Source: Lewinellaceae bacterium (GTDB lineage Bacteria; Bacteroidota; Bacteroidia; Chitinophagales; Saprospiraceae). Taken from it: 64,000 nucleotides of DNA. The notes under the pieces were generated by a model. It was not told the DNA's origin and searched no databases. It saw nothing but the letters and a program-made list of their open reading frames with translations. Positions 35,476-45,418 of this stretch are shown here, piece after piece; the stretch's first letter is position 1, and the number at the start of each line of letters is the position of its first letter. The translations under genes were made by a program, and so were the position numbers. The DNA lies in assembly GCA_020636315.1 (NCBI GenBank), contig JACJYA010000002.1, forward strand, positions 496,001-560,000. The letters run 5' to 3'.

Positions 35476-35958
35476 TTAAGAAAGAGAAATTTCCACGATC
35501 TCGAATTCGAGGTTGCCGCGGGGAGTTTCCACAATGGCAAGGTCACCGACGGCTTTGCCCAGCAGGCCCTGCCCCATAGGAGAACTCACGGAGATCTTCT
35601 TGGCTTTCAGGTCAGCCTCCGTTTCAGAGACGAGCTTGTATTTCAGCTGCTTTCCGGTTTTCTTATTCTTGATGGTCACATTGGAAAGCACAGTCACTTT
35701 GGAGCTATCCAGCTGGCTTTCGTCAAGGATGCGGGAATTGGCCAGTACCTTCTCGAGATCATTGATGCGCATTTCCAGCATGCCCTGGGCATCCTTGGCT
35801 GCATCGTACTCTGCATTCTCCGAAAGGTCTCCTTTCTCGCGGGCTTCCGCAATGGCCCTGGCCACTTCTTCACGGCCATTCGTTTTCATTTCTTCCAGTT
35901 CGGCTTTCAGCTTGTCGTAGCCCTCTCGCGTCAGATAGTTGTATCCAGACATAGTCAT
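35476..35958 (-). CDS. greA: Transcription elongation factor GreA
   Basis: The 160-residue protein has the GreA coiled-coil start (YLTREGYDKLKAELEEM, EKGDLSENAEYDAAKDAQ), with the acidic tip residues D and E that reach into RNA polymerase to trigger transcript cleavage. The C-terminal FKBP-like domain (SPMGQGLLGKAVGD) follows. The start is ATG 35958, or ATG 35952 two codons later. Confidence 0.96.
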   Translation of the reverse strand: MTMSGYNYLTREGYDKLKAELEEMKTNGREEVARAIAEAREKGDLSENAEYDAAKDAQGMLEMRINDLEKVLANSRILDESQLDSSKVTVLSNVTIKNKKTGKQLKYKLVSETEADLKAKKISVSSPMGQGLLGKAVGDLAIVETPRGNLEFEIVEISLS

Positions 35959-36273
35959 TCATTTTTTACAAAAACAATATACCGTCAACTCTCCCCCCTC
36001 TGGCCATGTCGCGTCAGAGCTGACAATTCACCACCTTGAGTGAAGGAAAATCGGCACAACCTTTTTTATTTTCGGCTCAGAGGGAAGCAAGTGTCTCCCT
36101 TTTGAGCATAAAAGGCAAGAACGCTTCCGCGAGGCATTGCGAAAACGTTCTTGCCGTGGTTGTACTGCAAAAGTACGGATATTCGCCGAAAAATTCAAGG
36201 GGCAGCAGTATAGAACCGTTGTAAAAGGTTGCTGATCAACGCCTTCGGCTACTCACACGCCCCCAAACATACT
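35959..36273. other. Gap between greA and the PorV-like gene
   Basis: These 315 bases contain no gene that I can support. They hold a strong hairpin (36114-36155), a single TTTAGAGTATG-type repeat end at the right edge, and presumably the greA promoter near the left edge, which I could not pin down. Confidence 0.6.
36114..36155 (-). terminator. Probable terminator downstream of the PorV-like gene
   Basis: GGCAAGAACG pairs exactly with CGTTCTTGCC, with a further small stem inside (TTCCGC/GCGAA). Read on the minus strand the stem is followed by TTTTATGC, so it can stop transcripts from the trio at 36274-45418. Confidence 0.5.
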
Positions 36274-36278
36274 CTAAA
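36258..36278 (-). repeat. Single end of a TTTAGAGTATGTTTGG foldback element
   Basis: On the minus strand the DNA reads CTTTAGAGTATGTTTGGGGGC, the same terminal sequence as elements 15461-15707 and 45922-46112. Its TAG is the stop codon of the PorV-like gene. I found no partner end within the following 300 bases. Confidence 0.6.
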
Positions 36279-37326
36279 GATTGAAGCGGATACCGATATT
36301 GTGCGTACCATTCCAGATCTTGGTATCGCGGTATGCGTAGTCAATAGAGAAACGAACGTCTTTATTCTCCTTACTCATCGGCACCGAAACAGAGGCGCCG
36401 GCACTGAGGCCCGTATAAATTGGCTGTTCAATAACATTATCTGAACCAAACTCGTACCGATAAGCCCCCCGGAGCATAAACATATCGTTGAGCGAATACT
36501 CCAGTCCGCCCCCTACCTGGTCCTGGGAGAAGGAATTAGAGGTAAAATTGCCCAGCGCAGTCAGTCGGTGCTTTTCCCCGATCAGGAAATCGTAGGAAAG
36601 GCCGATGTTCAGCATCGAAGGCAATTCAAAGTCGGCAGCGCGCTGAGAATAAGTCAGCTCATAGCTCCCATTATTGGGAGACGGCCCCTGAGTAGAAAGG
36701 CCCTGGCCGCCGTAAGTCATTCTCGAACCGATATTGCGCAGGGAGATGCCGAACTTGAAATTGTCTCTCGGGCCGGTTACATACTGTACTCCGGCATCGA
36801 TCGCAAAGCCAAAGGAACTAACATCCTGGATGGACTCGGAAACACCCCGAAAAAGGACGCCAACCGACACTTTATTCTCAAAAGTGTGCGCGTAGCCCAG
36901 CCCCAGGTTGAAAAAACTGGGAGAAAAGGTAGTGCCCGTCCCCTCCGGCTGGTCAACAGTAGTGACGCGAATGTCACCGAAGTCAATGGACATAAGGCTG
37001 AAGGCTATCGCCCCGCCTTTGCCGACCTTTTGAGAAACGCCGGCGCCATTGAGCCGGATATCCGTCCCCTGAAGATACAACGCATGGCCCAGCTGGATCT
37101 CCGTTTTATTGATGCGGCCGATACCGGCGACATTGATATGCATGGCTTCTACTCCTGAAACAAAAGAGGTTGACATGGTATGAAGGCCGGCGCTGCGGGC
37201 ATAGGGGTTCAACAACAACTGTCCGGCCCCGGCCTCGCCCTGGCGGTCAGGGTTGCCCGCCCAGGCAGGCGCCGCAGTAGCACATACCATCGCAAATAGC
37301 AGAATAAAGTAAATAAGCTTATTCAT
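36274..37326 (-). CDS. PorV/PorQ-family outer-membrane protein
   Basis: The 350-residue protein has a signal peptide (cut near PAWAG, about 23) and the start AGAGQLLLNPYARSAGL..MSTSFVSGVEAMHINVAGIG, typical of the PorV/PorQ family. A 14-strand-type beta pattern follows, ending in HNIGIRFNL with a final hydrophobic residue. PorV acts as a shuttle in type IX secretion, but many paralogues exist; this one is third in an apparent operon with a TonB receptor and a giant secreted protein and may serve these. Confidence 0.82.
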   Translation of the reverse strand: MNKLIYFILLFAMVCATAAPAWAGNPDRQGEAGAGQLLLNPYARSAGLHTMSTSFVSGVEAMHINVAGIGRINKTEIQLGHALYLQGTDIRLNGAGVSQKVGKGGAIAFSLMSIDFGDIRVTTVDQPEGTGTTFSPSFFNLGLGYAHTFENKVSVGVLFRGVSESIQDVSSFGFAIDAGVQYVTGPRDNFKFGISLRNIGSRMTYGGQGLSTQGPSPNNGSYELTYSQRAADFELPSMLNIGLSYDFLIGEKHRLTALGNFTSNSFSQDQVGGGLEYSLNDMFMLRGAYRYEFGSDNVIEQPIYTGLSAGASVSVPMSKENKDVRFSIDYAYRDTKIWNGTHNIGIRFNL

Positions 37327-37429
37327 ATTATCTTTTTTGGTCCTTCGACATGCTGGTGTTGCCGGTAAAAGGCAGGATCACCGCCAATGGCTTTAACGGC
37401 TACCCTGATGTCAAAGAAATTCTTTTTTT

Positions 37430-37469
37430 GAAGCTGGCTTCCGGGACTGAATCCCGGAAGCCTCGCTTC
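37430..37469. terminator. Strong intercistronic palindrome
   Basis: GAAGCTGGCTTCCGGGA pairs almost perfectly with TCCCGGAAGCCTCGCTTC around a 5-base loop. A TTCTTTTTTT run lies on both plus-strand flanks, so the T-tail fits plus-strand transcripts, although the neighbouring genes run on the minus strand. It stands between the giant secreted protein and the PorV-like gene, where it may protect or separate parts of their message. Confidence 0.55.
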
Positions 37470-37494
37470 TTTTTTTCATACTCAGCGGTTTGGG

Positions 37495-40400
37495 CTACAG
37501 CCCTGATGGATCGAACTCGCGGTTCACGCCAAACCACTTCAGGGTGCGCTCGCCCAGCCCTTCGGCAGCGACATGGATCAGATAAACACCACTGGCAATG
37601 GGGATACCCTTGTTGTTCCGAAGGTCCCATTCAATTGCCGGCGTGATCTGGTTGCGGTTGAGCGCCCGGTTGTTGCCCGGAGGAACTGCCCCAACCTCAT
37701 CGCGCACGTACTGGCGAATGAACTTGCCTTCCAGCGTGTAGATCGTCACTACACACTTGGCCGGCAGGTTGGTAATCTTCACGGTATTGGTAAACTGCGA
37801 CGTCTCGTAGTCAGAGAAGCCGTAGTACGGGTTCGGAACCACATCGATCATATCCAGCGACTCATTAACCTGAACTTCGGAAAGTTCAGAAGCCTGCTTA
37901 TCCACAATGCTGAAGCGGTACATGGGGTGATAGTTGTTCTCCCCTGAACCGGTGCGCTCGTCACCGTCGTCATAATCGTTACCGTAATCAATATTCTTTT
38001 CAACCTGATAGGGGTCGTTGGTCCGCAGTTTGACCACGACATCCGAGGGAATCAGCCCTTCGCCGTACGACAGCATCGATACGCCGGACAGTGGCACGAT
38101 CATACCGCCCCAGGTGATTTCCCGCATGGCCTTGACCTTCGTCAGCGGGCTCGGGCCCGGGTCGAGGTTGTCGCGGAAGATCGAACAGGAGTCGTATGGA
38201 AGCCTCGTCACGTAAACCATGTGCTGTCCACCCAGGTAATAGGGAAGCGGAAGGTTATTAAAGAACTCTTCAGACCCCAGAATTACCTGATTGCTCGGGT
38301 TGAACATCATATCCCGCCCGGTGGGCTTGCCGTCATAGGTTTCCGGAGCGATGGAACCGTCATAGACAGAGTTTTCACCCCAGAATACATTGAGGCGCTG
38401 GCCGGTTTCCACATCAACCGCATAGCCCGGGAACCATCCCATACCCTCGCCGTCGCCATCCTGCACAGGAAGGCCATCCGCATCGGCATCTTTGCCGACA
38501 GAAGGAGCGGCGCGAAGGTCAAATTGCTTGCGTTCTCCCTCGGTAGGCCAGCCGGCGTCGGTGTAGAAACGGTTGGCTGATTCCACCACTACACAGCGGC
38601 TCCACAGGTCCTTGTTGGAGGTGAACACCAGGTCAACGTTATTCAGGTTCGACAGCTTCATCTGGTTACGGACGATGCCGGCGGCACTGTTATTGGCCCA
38701 CACCGGAGTAATAAACTGGAACTCTCCGGTAACCGGTGAAAAGCCGCGCGACCTCCAGTCAAGCAGGTAGTAAGGCAACAGAGGAGAGTCACCGTACTGT
38801 GCCAACCCGCCATCCGGGTCGATCGAAGCATCCACCTGCCCGGCTTCCAGGGAGGTATAGTCAAACAGGAAGTCGTCAAACCCAACCTGAGGGATCAGGT
38901 CAAATCCATCGGGGAAGTAAGAATACCAGGGGTCCTGAGTGGCATCCCGATAAGCGATCTCGCTGGGGATATAACCGTTGTCTTCCGTGTCTTTCGATCC
39001 TGGTTCGGAAACCTGGCCGATAGAAACGGTGAAACCGAAGTCGCGAATGATCTGCTCATTCAACTGTTCGATGGTCTTCTCGGAAACGACCTTGTAATTG
39101 CCGTCATCCGGGAAAAGGGTCATCTCCCAGCGGGCATTCTGAGCCAGTTCACTATCGTCCATGTTGCCGTCCACAAACTTCAGCTCGAAGCTGCCGTTCC
39201 TGACATCAAGCGGGTTGAATACCTGGACGGTAATGGGCCCCCGGCCATCAACGTAAGTCAATTCGCCTAAGGATTTATCCCCTTTGCTGAAAGCATCTTC
39301 GATAGCGAGGCGAGTTTCCTCACTGAGGTCTATAAAATTACCTCCGTTGCCCAGGCCGTCTATGCGGGTAATGGTTGCTCCGCCACCGTAATCTGAATTG
39401 AGCTGGCGGTCAACGATCGGGCGCGGAATGGCCGTATAGGGCAGGCCATCGCCGTTGGGGCCGATGTTTCTACGCCCTTCCAGATAGGGTTTACGCTGGC
39501 CGATGATATCCCGGGGGTTGAATGGTTCATATTCGTTGAAAGCGTAGGCCACCGCAGCGAAGTAGTACTTCTTGTGGTTGACCAGGCGCCGGTCTTCATC
39601 AGCGAAGGCATCCTCACTGACGCGGAAAGTGTGGCGAATGCCCCGGTCACCGCCGTCAACCATCAGTGAAGGAACGTAATACGTCTGGTCGGTAGGCGCA
39701 TCTTCCGGAGACCAGTTGAAGATCCTGGCGACGCCGTTGCGCAGGTCAACCTGATAGATCAGGCGCGCTTTGGTCGGATCGGCAACATTCTCAGGGCTCA
39801 GGCCGATGTTCGGGCCGTTGAGCTGATAGATCTTGTACCCTTCGAAGCGGTAGAGGCTGTCTTCCGCCAGAGGCGGGATCTCCAGGCCCACTTCTTCATA
39901 AGCTTCGAAAGCATTATTGGAAGTTGAAGTATCGTTGGTCAGTACGATGATCAGCTCGCGGTCCAGTTCAATGATATCCAGGTCCGGTGCATCCGGGCCA
40001 TCAGTGTTGTCGAAGCAGTTGTCGAACAGGGCCTGAGCAATGTCATCTGCCTCCTGCAACCTTCGGATGCTGGGGCAGGGATAATCCTGGTCAGGCACCC
40101 ATACCACGCCGATGATCAGCTCGTTCACTGCCCCGGGGTCAAGGCGGAAAGGCCCGGAAGCCTGAATAGTCCGGCGGTCTCCTTCTCCCAGGTCCTGGGT
40201 GCACATAGACCATCCATCATTATCGTCCGGAGATTCTGTAAAGGCGTAGCGGATCGGGAAGGTCGGCTCATCGAAGGCATCACCTCCGTACATGAAGGGG
40301 CTGCCGTCCCGCCAGGACCCCGTCAGATAACGGTAGTATTCCAGGCCCGTATTGGGGTCACCGGTCTGCTGCGGGTGGTTGCCCACGCTGGGGTTGTTGA

Positions 40401-41622
40401 AGTAGGTAAAGGAAGACATACCCAGCTCCACGATCGTATCCGGTTCCTGGTCGCGGCCGGGATTGATCAATTCGCCGTTGGGGCCGAAAACCTTCGGGCC
40501 GAGCGGGCCGCGGAAGTAATCGACACCGAGTATGGGCACTTCGTCGCAGTAGGTAACAACGCCCTGCGGGCAGGAGCAACCGGTCTGTCCGTCCAGCACA
40601 TCTTCATTGTAAACATAACCAAGGCTACGCAGCGTATCACAACCAATGTAGTCATCAGTGTAGCATCCCAGGTCCGGGTCAACCCACATGGCGAAGAAAG
40701 CACTGTCGATCGGTTCAACAGCCCGGTTGATCAGTTTGTAACGCTGGAAGGTCATATCGTTCAACTCATCGTTGGTGGCATAGCCGAAGGCCTGCACCTG
40801 CACCTCCATCTGAATGGGGTCGGCATTCGTCTCCGAGTGGATGTTACCGTTGTCGTTGTAGATCCAGAAGATCATCTCATCCGGATACTGAGGCGTCTCA
40901 CAACCACGGATCTCGATGACCGGGTAGTCCCCGTTCTGGGGGTTGTAAAGGCCGTCGCCGTCTTCATCGTGAAAGCCGGCAAGGCCCTGGCTGGTGTTGG
41001 GCAGTTCAAACCCGTTGACATCCAGGAAGAAGGGGTTGCCCCTTCCCGGCCACCCACGGACGCCTTTGGGGATGGAAGTAGGGTCATAAGTACCGCCGGT
41101 ATTGACGGTCTCTTCGAATTTGCGGATGTGCTCGTCGATCTCCGAGCCGGTAACGACGAAGAAAGCGTCCCACTTGGAGCAGACTTCCTGGTCGGTCGTA
41201 CCGGGATCGGGGTCATCTTCGTTCTCCTTTTCCGGATAGAGCGGCCCGGACCAGAAGTCCGTCTGGCCACCGGAGCGGCCATAGGTCTGAGCAGCTACTT
41301 TGAGGTTGCCGGCTTCATCCACGCCACCGAGCCATACGGCCCCGGCGAACAGGGAGGATGCTTCCGGTACTCCGGGAGGCACTTTCGGCACCACATAGCG
41401 GCCGTCATTACCATCCCACCAGACGTCACCACCGGTGGTGAGGCGGGCGCGGACGTTGTTAACGGCCTGGTCGCGCTGGGCTTTAGCCGCATTACAACTC
41501 TCCCGGAATGTTACTCTATTATTATTAGGATTTTCTGCCTGCGGCCTGTTGGGGTTGATGTGGGCAGAGGCGATAGCCACTGCAAAAGCCACACCCAACA
41601 AGCTTAGAAATAATTTACGCAT
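37495..41622 (-). CDS. Giant secreted protein of unknown function in a TonB/PorV trio
   Basis: The 1375-residue protein has a signal peptide (cut near ASAH, about 20) and a long Asp/Asn/Tyr-rich extracellular body. Metal-site-like loops such as DEDGDGLYNPQNGDYP occur, and six or more Cys are found in its middle. Near the C-terminus there is a beta-sandwich segment (DVVPNPYYGFSDYE, VVTIYTLEGKFIRQY, IPIASGVYLIHV) that resembles a type IX sorting domain, but with an extra 30 residues after it. No enzyme motif is seen. The same order, TonB receptor / large protein / PorV-like, suggests a shared export or surface assembly task. Confidence 0.7.
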   Translation of the reverse strand: MRKLFLSLLGVAFAVAIASAHINPNRPQAENPNNNRVTFRESCNAAKAQRDQAVNNVRARLTTGGDVWWDGNDGRYVVPKVPPGVPEASSLFAGAVWLGGVDEAGNLKVAAQTYGRSGGQTDFWSGPLYPEKENEDDPDPGTTDQEVCSKWDAFFVVTGSEIDEHIRKFEETVNTGGTYDPTSIPKGVRGWPGRGNPFFLDVNGFELPNTSQGLAGFHDEDGDGLYNPQNGDYPVIEIRGCETPQYPDEMIFWIYNDNGNIHSETNADPIQMEVQVQAFGYATNDELNDMTFQRYKLINRAVEPIDSAFFAMWVDPDLGCYTDDYIGCDTLRSLGYVYNEDVLDGQTGCSCPQGVVTYCDEVPILGVDYFRGPLGPKVFGPNGELINPGRDQEPDTIVELGMSSFTYFNNPSVGNHPQQTGDPNTGLEYYRYLTGSWRDGSPFMYGGDAFDEPTFPIRYAFTESPDDNDGWSMCTQDLGEGDRRTIQASGPFRLDPGAVNELIIGVVWVPDQDYPCPSIRRLQEADDIAQALFDNCFDNTDGPDAPDLDIIELDRELIIVLTNDTSTSNNAFEAYEEVGLEIPPLAEDSLYRFEGYKIYQLNGPNIGLSPENVADPTKARLIYQVDLRNGVARIFNWSPEDAPTDQTYYVPSLMVDGGDRGIRHTFRVSEDAFADEDRRLVNHKKYYFAAVAYAFNEYEPFNPRDIIGQRKPYLEGRRNIGPNGDGLPYTAIPRPIVDRQLNSDYGGGATITRIDGLGNGGNFIDLSEETRLAIEDAFSKGDKSLGELTYVDGRGPITVQVFNPLDVRNGSFELKFVDGNMDDSELAQNARWEMTLFPDDGNYKVVSEKTIEQLNEQIIRDFGFTVSIGQVSEPGSKDTEDNGYIPSEIAYRDATQDPWYSYFPDGFDLIPQVGFDDFLFDYTSLEAGQVDASIDPDGGLAQYGDSPLLPYYLLDWRSRGFSPVTGEFQFITPVWANNSAAGIVRNQMKLSNLNNVDLVFTSNKDLWSRCVVVESANRFYTDAGWPTEGERKQFDLRAAPSVGKDADADGLPVQDGDGEGMGWFPGYAVDVETGQRLNVFWGENSVYDGSIAPETYDGKPTGRDMMFNPSNQVILGSEEFFNNLPLPYYLGGQHMVYVTRLPYDSCSIFRDNLDPGPSPLTKVKAMREITWGGMIVPLSGVSMLSYGEGLIPSDVVVKLRTNDPYQVEKNIDYGNDYDDGDERTGSGENNYHPMYRFSIVDKQASELSEVQVNESLDMIDVVPNPYYGFSDYETSQFTNTVKITNLPAKCVVTIYTLEGKFIRQYVRDEVGAVPPGNNRALNRNQITPAIEWDLRNNKGIPIASGVYLIHVAAEGLGERTLKWFGVNREFDPSGL

Positions 41623-41716
41623 AGCACAATTTTTTTAAATGAATGATTTAAGGGCAGCAGCCGGGAGGGAGCACATCCTCATTGGATCTGCTTCCTCCGG
41701 CCGGTTTCCCTGTATA

Positions 41717-44700
41717 TTAAAAGTCAAAAATGGCTCCGACATAGATCCTCCGCGGCAGGCTGAAGAAGTTGGGGTTCAGTATCCGCCACTGGTAGGAAGC
41801 CAGGAATGATTCCAGGCTGCGCTGGGAGGTCACGATATTATCGATGGTTCCCTGCCCTTCCGGAGTGCGAAGGAAACCGTCGTCTTCCGGTGAGCCGGTT
41901 GCCGAATAAACGTTGATCACGTTCCTGCGGTCCAGCAGGTTGGAAACGCGGCAGTAAACGTTCAGGCCAAGCTTGCCGCCCAGGTCGAAGTTCTTATCCA
42001 CACGGAGGTTGAGGGTAAAGTTCCAGGGCTTGCGGGCGCCGTTGAGCGCGCCGATCGTGCCGGCGCCACCCAATTGAAGTGGTTGTTGCGTTGCAGTGTA
42101 CGGGCGTCCGGAGACGGCGATCGTCTGCAGGTTGAGTCCGGCGTTGGCGAAAATGTCGGCGCCGAACAACCGCGGCCCGGTGTATTTGTTGCCACTGGAG
42201 TAGCGATAATCTAAAGTAGCGACAATGCGGTGGCGTTCATCGAAGTTGAGCGGGAAGAGGGTACGCAGAGTACCCCGGCTGCTCAGGCTGCGCTGAGAGT
42301 TCGCATCCGAACCGGTGCCGTCAGCAAACTGCAGGGTGTAGTTGGCGTTGAAAGACACATTGCCGGTGCGCCGCATGTCGTACTGGAAGGAGAAACCCTT
42401 TACCGTACCGAAGTCCTGGTTATCGTAAGTTGTGTATTGAGCAACGATCGGAACCGGGAAGAAGGTGCGGATCTGGATCATGTCCCGCATTTCCTTATAG
42501 TAAGCGGCGATCTTCAAAGCGGACGTATTAGACAGCTTCTGCTGGAAACCCACTTCGTAGTCGATCGTCCGTTCCGGCTTCAGGTTCGGGTTATTAAAGG
42601 GGGCATTCGGGCTGCCAGGCCGCTCGGCGAAGTAGAAGTAGTCGATCGGAGTAGCAATGGTATTGGAAGGCGGGCGCTGTACGAGGATATCGTAGTGCGC
42701 GAAGAAGTTGGCCTCATCCGAGATTGGGAAGGAGAAGGCCAGGCGAGGCATGAGGTTGATCTGCACCTCGTAATCTTCGAATGCCGAATTGATATCGAAG
42801 CCCCGCTTCTTGATGTAGTCCAGGTCATCGCGGACATTCAGGTCGCGGTAAACGGGATTGACCACACCTCCCTGGAAGATCAGGGCCGGGTTGTTTACCG
42901 GATTACCGTTGGACTGATACCACTGGTCGCCATCGCGGTAAGCCAGCACCTGCTCACCGGATTCGTCGGTGGCATATACTTTGAAGTCGTCGCCGATATT
43001 ACCGGGGCGTTCACCTCCGAATTCGCCGTGATAATCGGCAGCGCCCTGAATTTCATAAAGAGAATAGTTGTCCTTCAGCACCTTGGTGTTGGCGTCATAA
43101 CGATCCACCCGCAGGCCAAGGCGGAAGATGATATCCTTAAAGGTAAACTTGTCCTGAATATAAGCGGCGCCGTAGATCGGCCGGTTGGGCGCGACCGGGA
43201 AGGTGCGGATACCGGTATTCGGGTCGCCGGTGGTGGTCATGGTAAAGAAATCTTCGAAGTTGCCGTCGAAGTTATCGCCCAGATAGGTATAACCATAATA
43301 GCTCAGGCCCAGGTCCTGATAATCGTTCAGTTCCTTTGCCGAGAACATATCCAGGCTCAGGTCTTCGGGCCGCAGGCCATCGACATTGACGAAATCGGTC
43401 AGGGCGTCGCCCGTCACTTCGCGCACGCGCTTGTAGAACAGGTCGTCCGCACCTTCGGCGATAGCCACCTGATAGCGGGTGCCGACGATGGGAATGTTGT
43501 TAATGAGCAACGTATCGGTTTCGCCCGTAGGATCAGTGAGGGGGTTACCCTGGTCGTCAAACGGAATACCCTGAATGTGATTGTTGGCCAACTGGCGGGC
43601 CAGTACCCACAGCGCTCTCGGGCCGATATCGTACTGGCGGTTGGTCCGCTGCTCATACCAGACGCCCAACTGAATGTTGTGGCGGCCCTGGTCGGAGCTG
43701 CCGGGCACGAGGTCGAAAGAAGCCCGGGCCTGGAAAGTGTAGGTATCGTTGTCGCGCTTGCGGTTGAGGTTATAAACCGTACCGACGTTGGTGTGGAAGT
43801 TCCAGGAGTCGCCGAAAACGTTGATCGTCCGGCCATTAATGGTGTTGAAACCATCGATGGTTGCGGGCAGGTTGCCACTGTCGTTCTCAATACCGAGCGG
43901 GTTGTTGTAAGCTGCCAGCACCGGGTTCATACCGGGATCCGGCTCATAGCCGGTCAGTACCTGGCGGTAGTCAACGTGCGTGGCTACGATGTTCAGGTTG
44001 CTATCCTGGCTGAACTGATAGACCGGCACCCATTCCTGGTCAAAGCGGCCAATGTACCCATAATCGAACAGGTTGTCCTGATGGCGGCCGTCATAAAGGT
44101 CGTAAAGTTGCTTTTCGTAGCCAAACTGCAGCGTATAGCTGGCGTTCTGGATCACAGCCCCTTTGCCGGAGCGATCCTCTTCGGAGGACGCGCCGCCCAG
44201 GCGGTGGCGGAAACGAAAGTTACCACGGTAGGTACGGTCAAAGTCCGTCGGGTTGTTGTGGCTGTTCAGCACGCGCCAGTTGGTGCCGGATACGCTACCT
44301 TCACCGGGGGTGAAAGTATCTTCTTCGCGGCTGAATGCCCCGGTAAAAGTCATGTCGATGGCGCTGCTGAGGCGGGCATCGATCTTGGCGGTAAGGTCAT
44401 AGCGCTGGTAATCCTCAAACGGCTGATAGTCCAGTGCTTCCACATCTTCATCGGTCAGGAAATCAGCGGCTACGAACTGGTTGCCGCCCAGTTCTATAAC
44501 CGGATTGGCCTGCAGCTTGGCCAGGGCGTCATCCTTGATGCGATAGACGTTCACCGCTGTAGGGTCATCGTCCAGTTGGTCGGTAAGGCGGCCGGCCAGG
44601 CGGAAACCGAGGATGGAAGTCTTGCTGCCGTCCTCTTCCTTACGCTGAAGGATGGGCCCGCTGAGGTTGAAACCCACCAGGCTTTGCTCAAAGGGGTCGA

Positions 44701-45418
44701 GATAACGGGAAGTCTCCGCCTCAACACCTCCGGAAAATTTGCTGGACGGGCCCTTGGTGGTAATGGAAATGATACCGCCGGTAACGTCTCCGTATTGCGC
44801 TTCGATACCACCGGTGATCACCTGCAACTGGTCGATCTCCGATTCCGGGATCAGGTTGCCACGAACGCGGATGCCGTCGATATAGTAGTCGGTAGCGTTG
44901 TTCCTGGACCCTCGGATGGTAATGTCATCCCCTTCATCGGCGGAAGCCAGGCCGGCAGTAGTGGCCGCCAGCGCGTTGATGTTCCGGGTGGGCAGGTTTT
45001 TGATCTGGTCACTGGTAATGACCGCACCCTGTGTGGTGTTGTCCTGTTCGACCAGTGGAACCCGGTACTCAGTGACTACGACCTCATCGAGGACGACGCC
45101 TTCCGCACTCAGCTCGATGTCCAGCTTGTTCGCCTTACCGGCCAGTACTTTCACGCCGGTCACCCGTTGCCGGGCGTAACCCACATAGGTTACCTCCACA
45201 TCATAAGTACCGGGGTCGAGTTCAGTGAAGTTAAAATTACCGTCGAAGTCCGTCTCCGTTCCGGTTGTCAGCACTCCGTTTTTGTAAAGGGCCACCGAAC
45301 CGAAGAGAATGGGCTCCCCCGTCTCCTTGTCCGTAACCTTTCCCTGAAGCGTGGTCTGCGCATGCGCGCCCGCTCCAGCGATCAGGAGTACAAAAAATAA
45401 TAGTAAATAACGTGCCAT
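41717..45418 (-). CDS. TonB-dependent receptor with carboxypeptidase-regulatory N-terminal domain
   Basis: The 1233-residue outer-membrane protein has a signal peptide (cut near AHAQ, about 20) and a CarboxypepD_reg_2-like domain (about 22-110, LQGKVTDKETGEPILFGSVALY). A plug domain follows (about 125-240, ITSDQIKNLPTRNINALAA, DEGDDITIRGSRNNATDYYIDG), then a large beta-barrel ending in RRIYVGAIFDF with terminal Phe. There is no SusD beside it, so it is not a classical Sus pair. Its partners are the two downstream genes. The ligand is unknown. Confidence 0.88.
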   Translation of the reverse strand: MARYLLLFFVLLIAGAGAHAQTTLQGKVTDKETGEPILFGSVALYKNGVLTTGTETDFDGNFNFTELDPGTYDVEVTYVGYARQRVTGVKVLAGKANKLDIELSAEGVVLDEVVVTEYRVPLVEQDNTTQGAVITSDQIKNLPTRNINALAATTAGLASADEGDDITIRGSRNNATDYYIDGIRVRGNLIPESEIDQLQVITGGIEAQYGDVTGGIISITTKGPSSKFSGGVEAETSRYLDPFEQSLVGFNLSGPILQRKEEDGSKTSILGFRLAGRLTDQLDDDPTAVNVYRIKDDALAKLQANPVIELGGNQFVAADFLTDEDVEALDYQPFEDYQRYDLTAKIDARLSSAIDMTFTGAFSREEDTFTPGEGSVSGTNWRVLNSHNNPTDFDRTYRGNFRFRHRLGGASSEEDRSGKGAVIQNASYTLQFGYEKQLYDLYDGRHQDNLFDYGYIGRFDQEWVPVYQFSQDSNLNIVATHVDYRQVLTGYEPDPGMNPVLAAYNNPLGIENDSGNLPATIDGFNTINGRTINVFGDSWNFHTNVGTVYNLNRKRDNDTYTFQARASFDLVPGSSDQGRHNIQLGVWYEQRTNRQYDIGPRALWVLARQLANNHIQGIPFDDQGNPLTDPTGETDTLLINNIPIVGTRYQVAIAEGADDLFYKRVREVTGDALTDFVNVDGLRPEDLSLDMFSAKELNDYQDLGLSYYGYTYLGDNFDGNFEDFFTMTTTGDPNTGIRTFPVAPNRPIYGAAYIQDKFTFKDIIFRLGLRVDRYDANTKVLKDNYSLYEIQGAADYHGEFGGERPGNIGDDFKVYATDESGEQVLAYRDGDQWYQSNGNPVNNPALIFQGGVVNPVYRDLNVRDDLDYIKKRGFDINSAFEDYEVQINLMPRLAFSFPISDEANFFAHYDILVQRPPSNTIATPIDYFYFAERPGSPNAPFNNPNLKPERTIDYEVGFQQKLSNTSALKIAAYYKEMRDMIQIRTFFPVPIVAQYTTYDNQDFGTVKGFSFQYDMRRTGNVSFNANYTLQFADGTGSDANSQRSLSSRGTLRTLFPLNFDERHRIVATLDYRYSSGNKYTGPRLFGADIFANAGLNLQTIAVSGRPYTATQQPLQLGGAGTIGALNGARKPWNFTLNLRVDKNFDLGGKLGLNVYCRVSNLLDRRNVINVYSATGSPEDDGFLRTPEGQGTIDNIVTSQRSLESFLASYQWRILNPNFFSLPRRIYVGAIFDF

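Noticed and set aside
40375..41607. A 410-codon plus-strand frame opposite the giant secreted protein
   Set aside because: It is an antisense shadow. The opposite frame has a signal peptide and domain-like structure; this one has neither.
42230..45400. A 1056-codon open frame on the plus strand opposite the TonB receptor
   Set aside because: It is fully antisense to a clear receptor with signal peptide, plug and barrel, has no family motif of its own, and reads as a Val/Ile/Gly-rich shadow of the receptor's codons.
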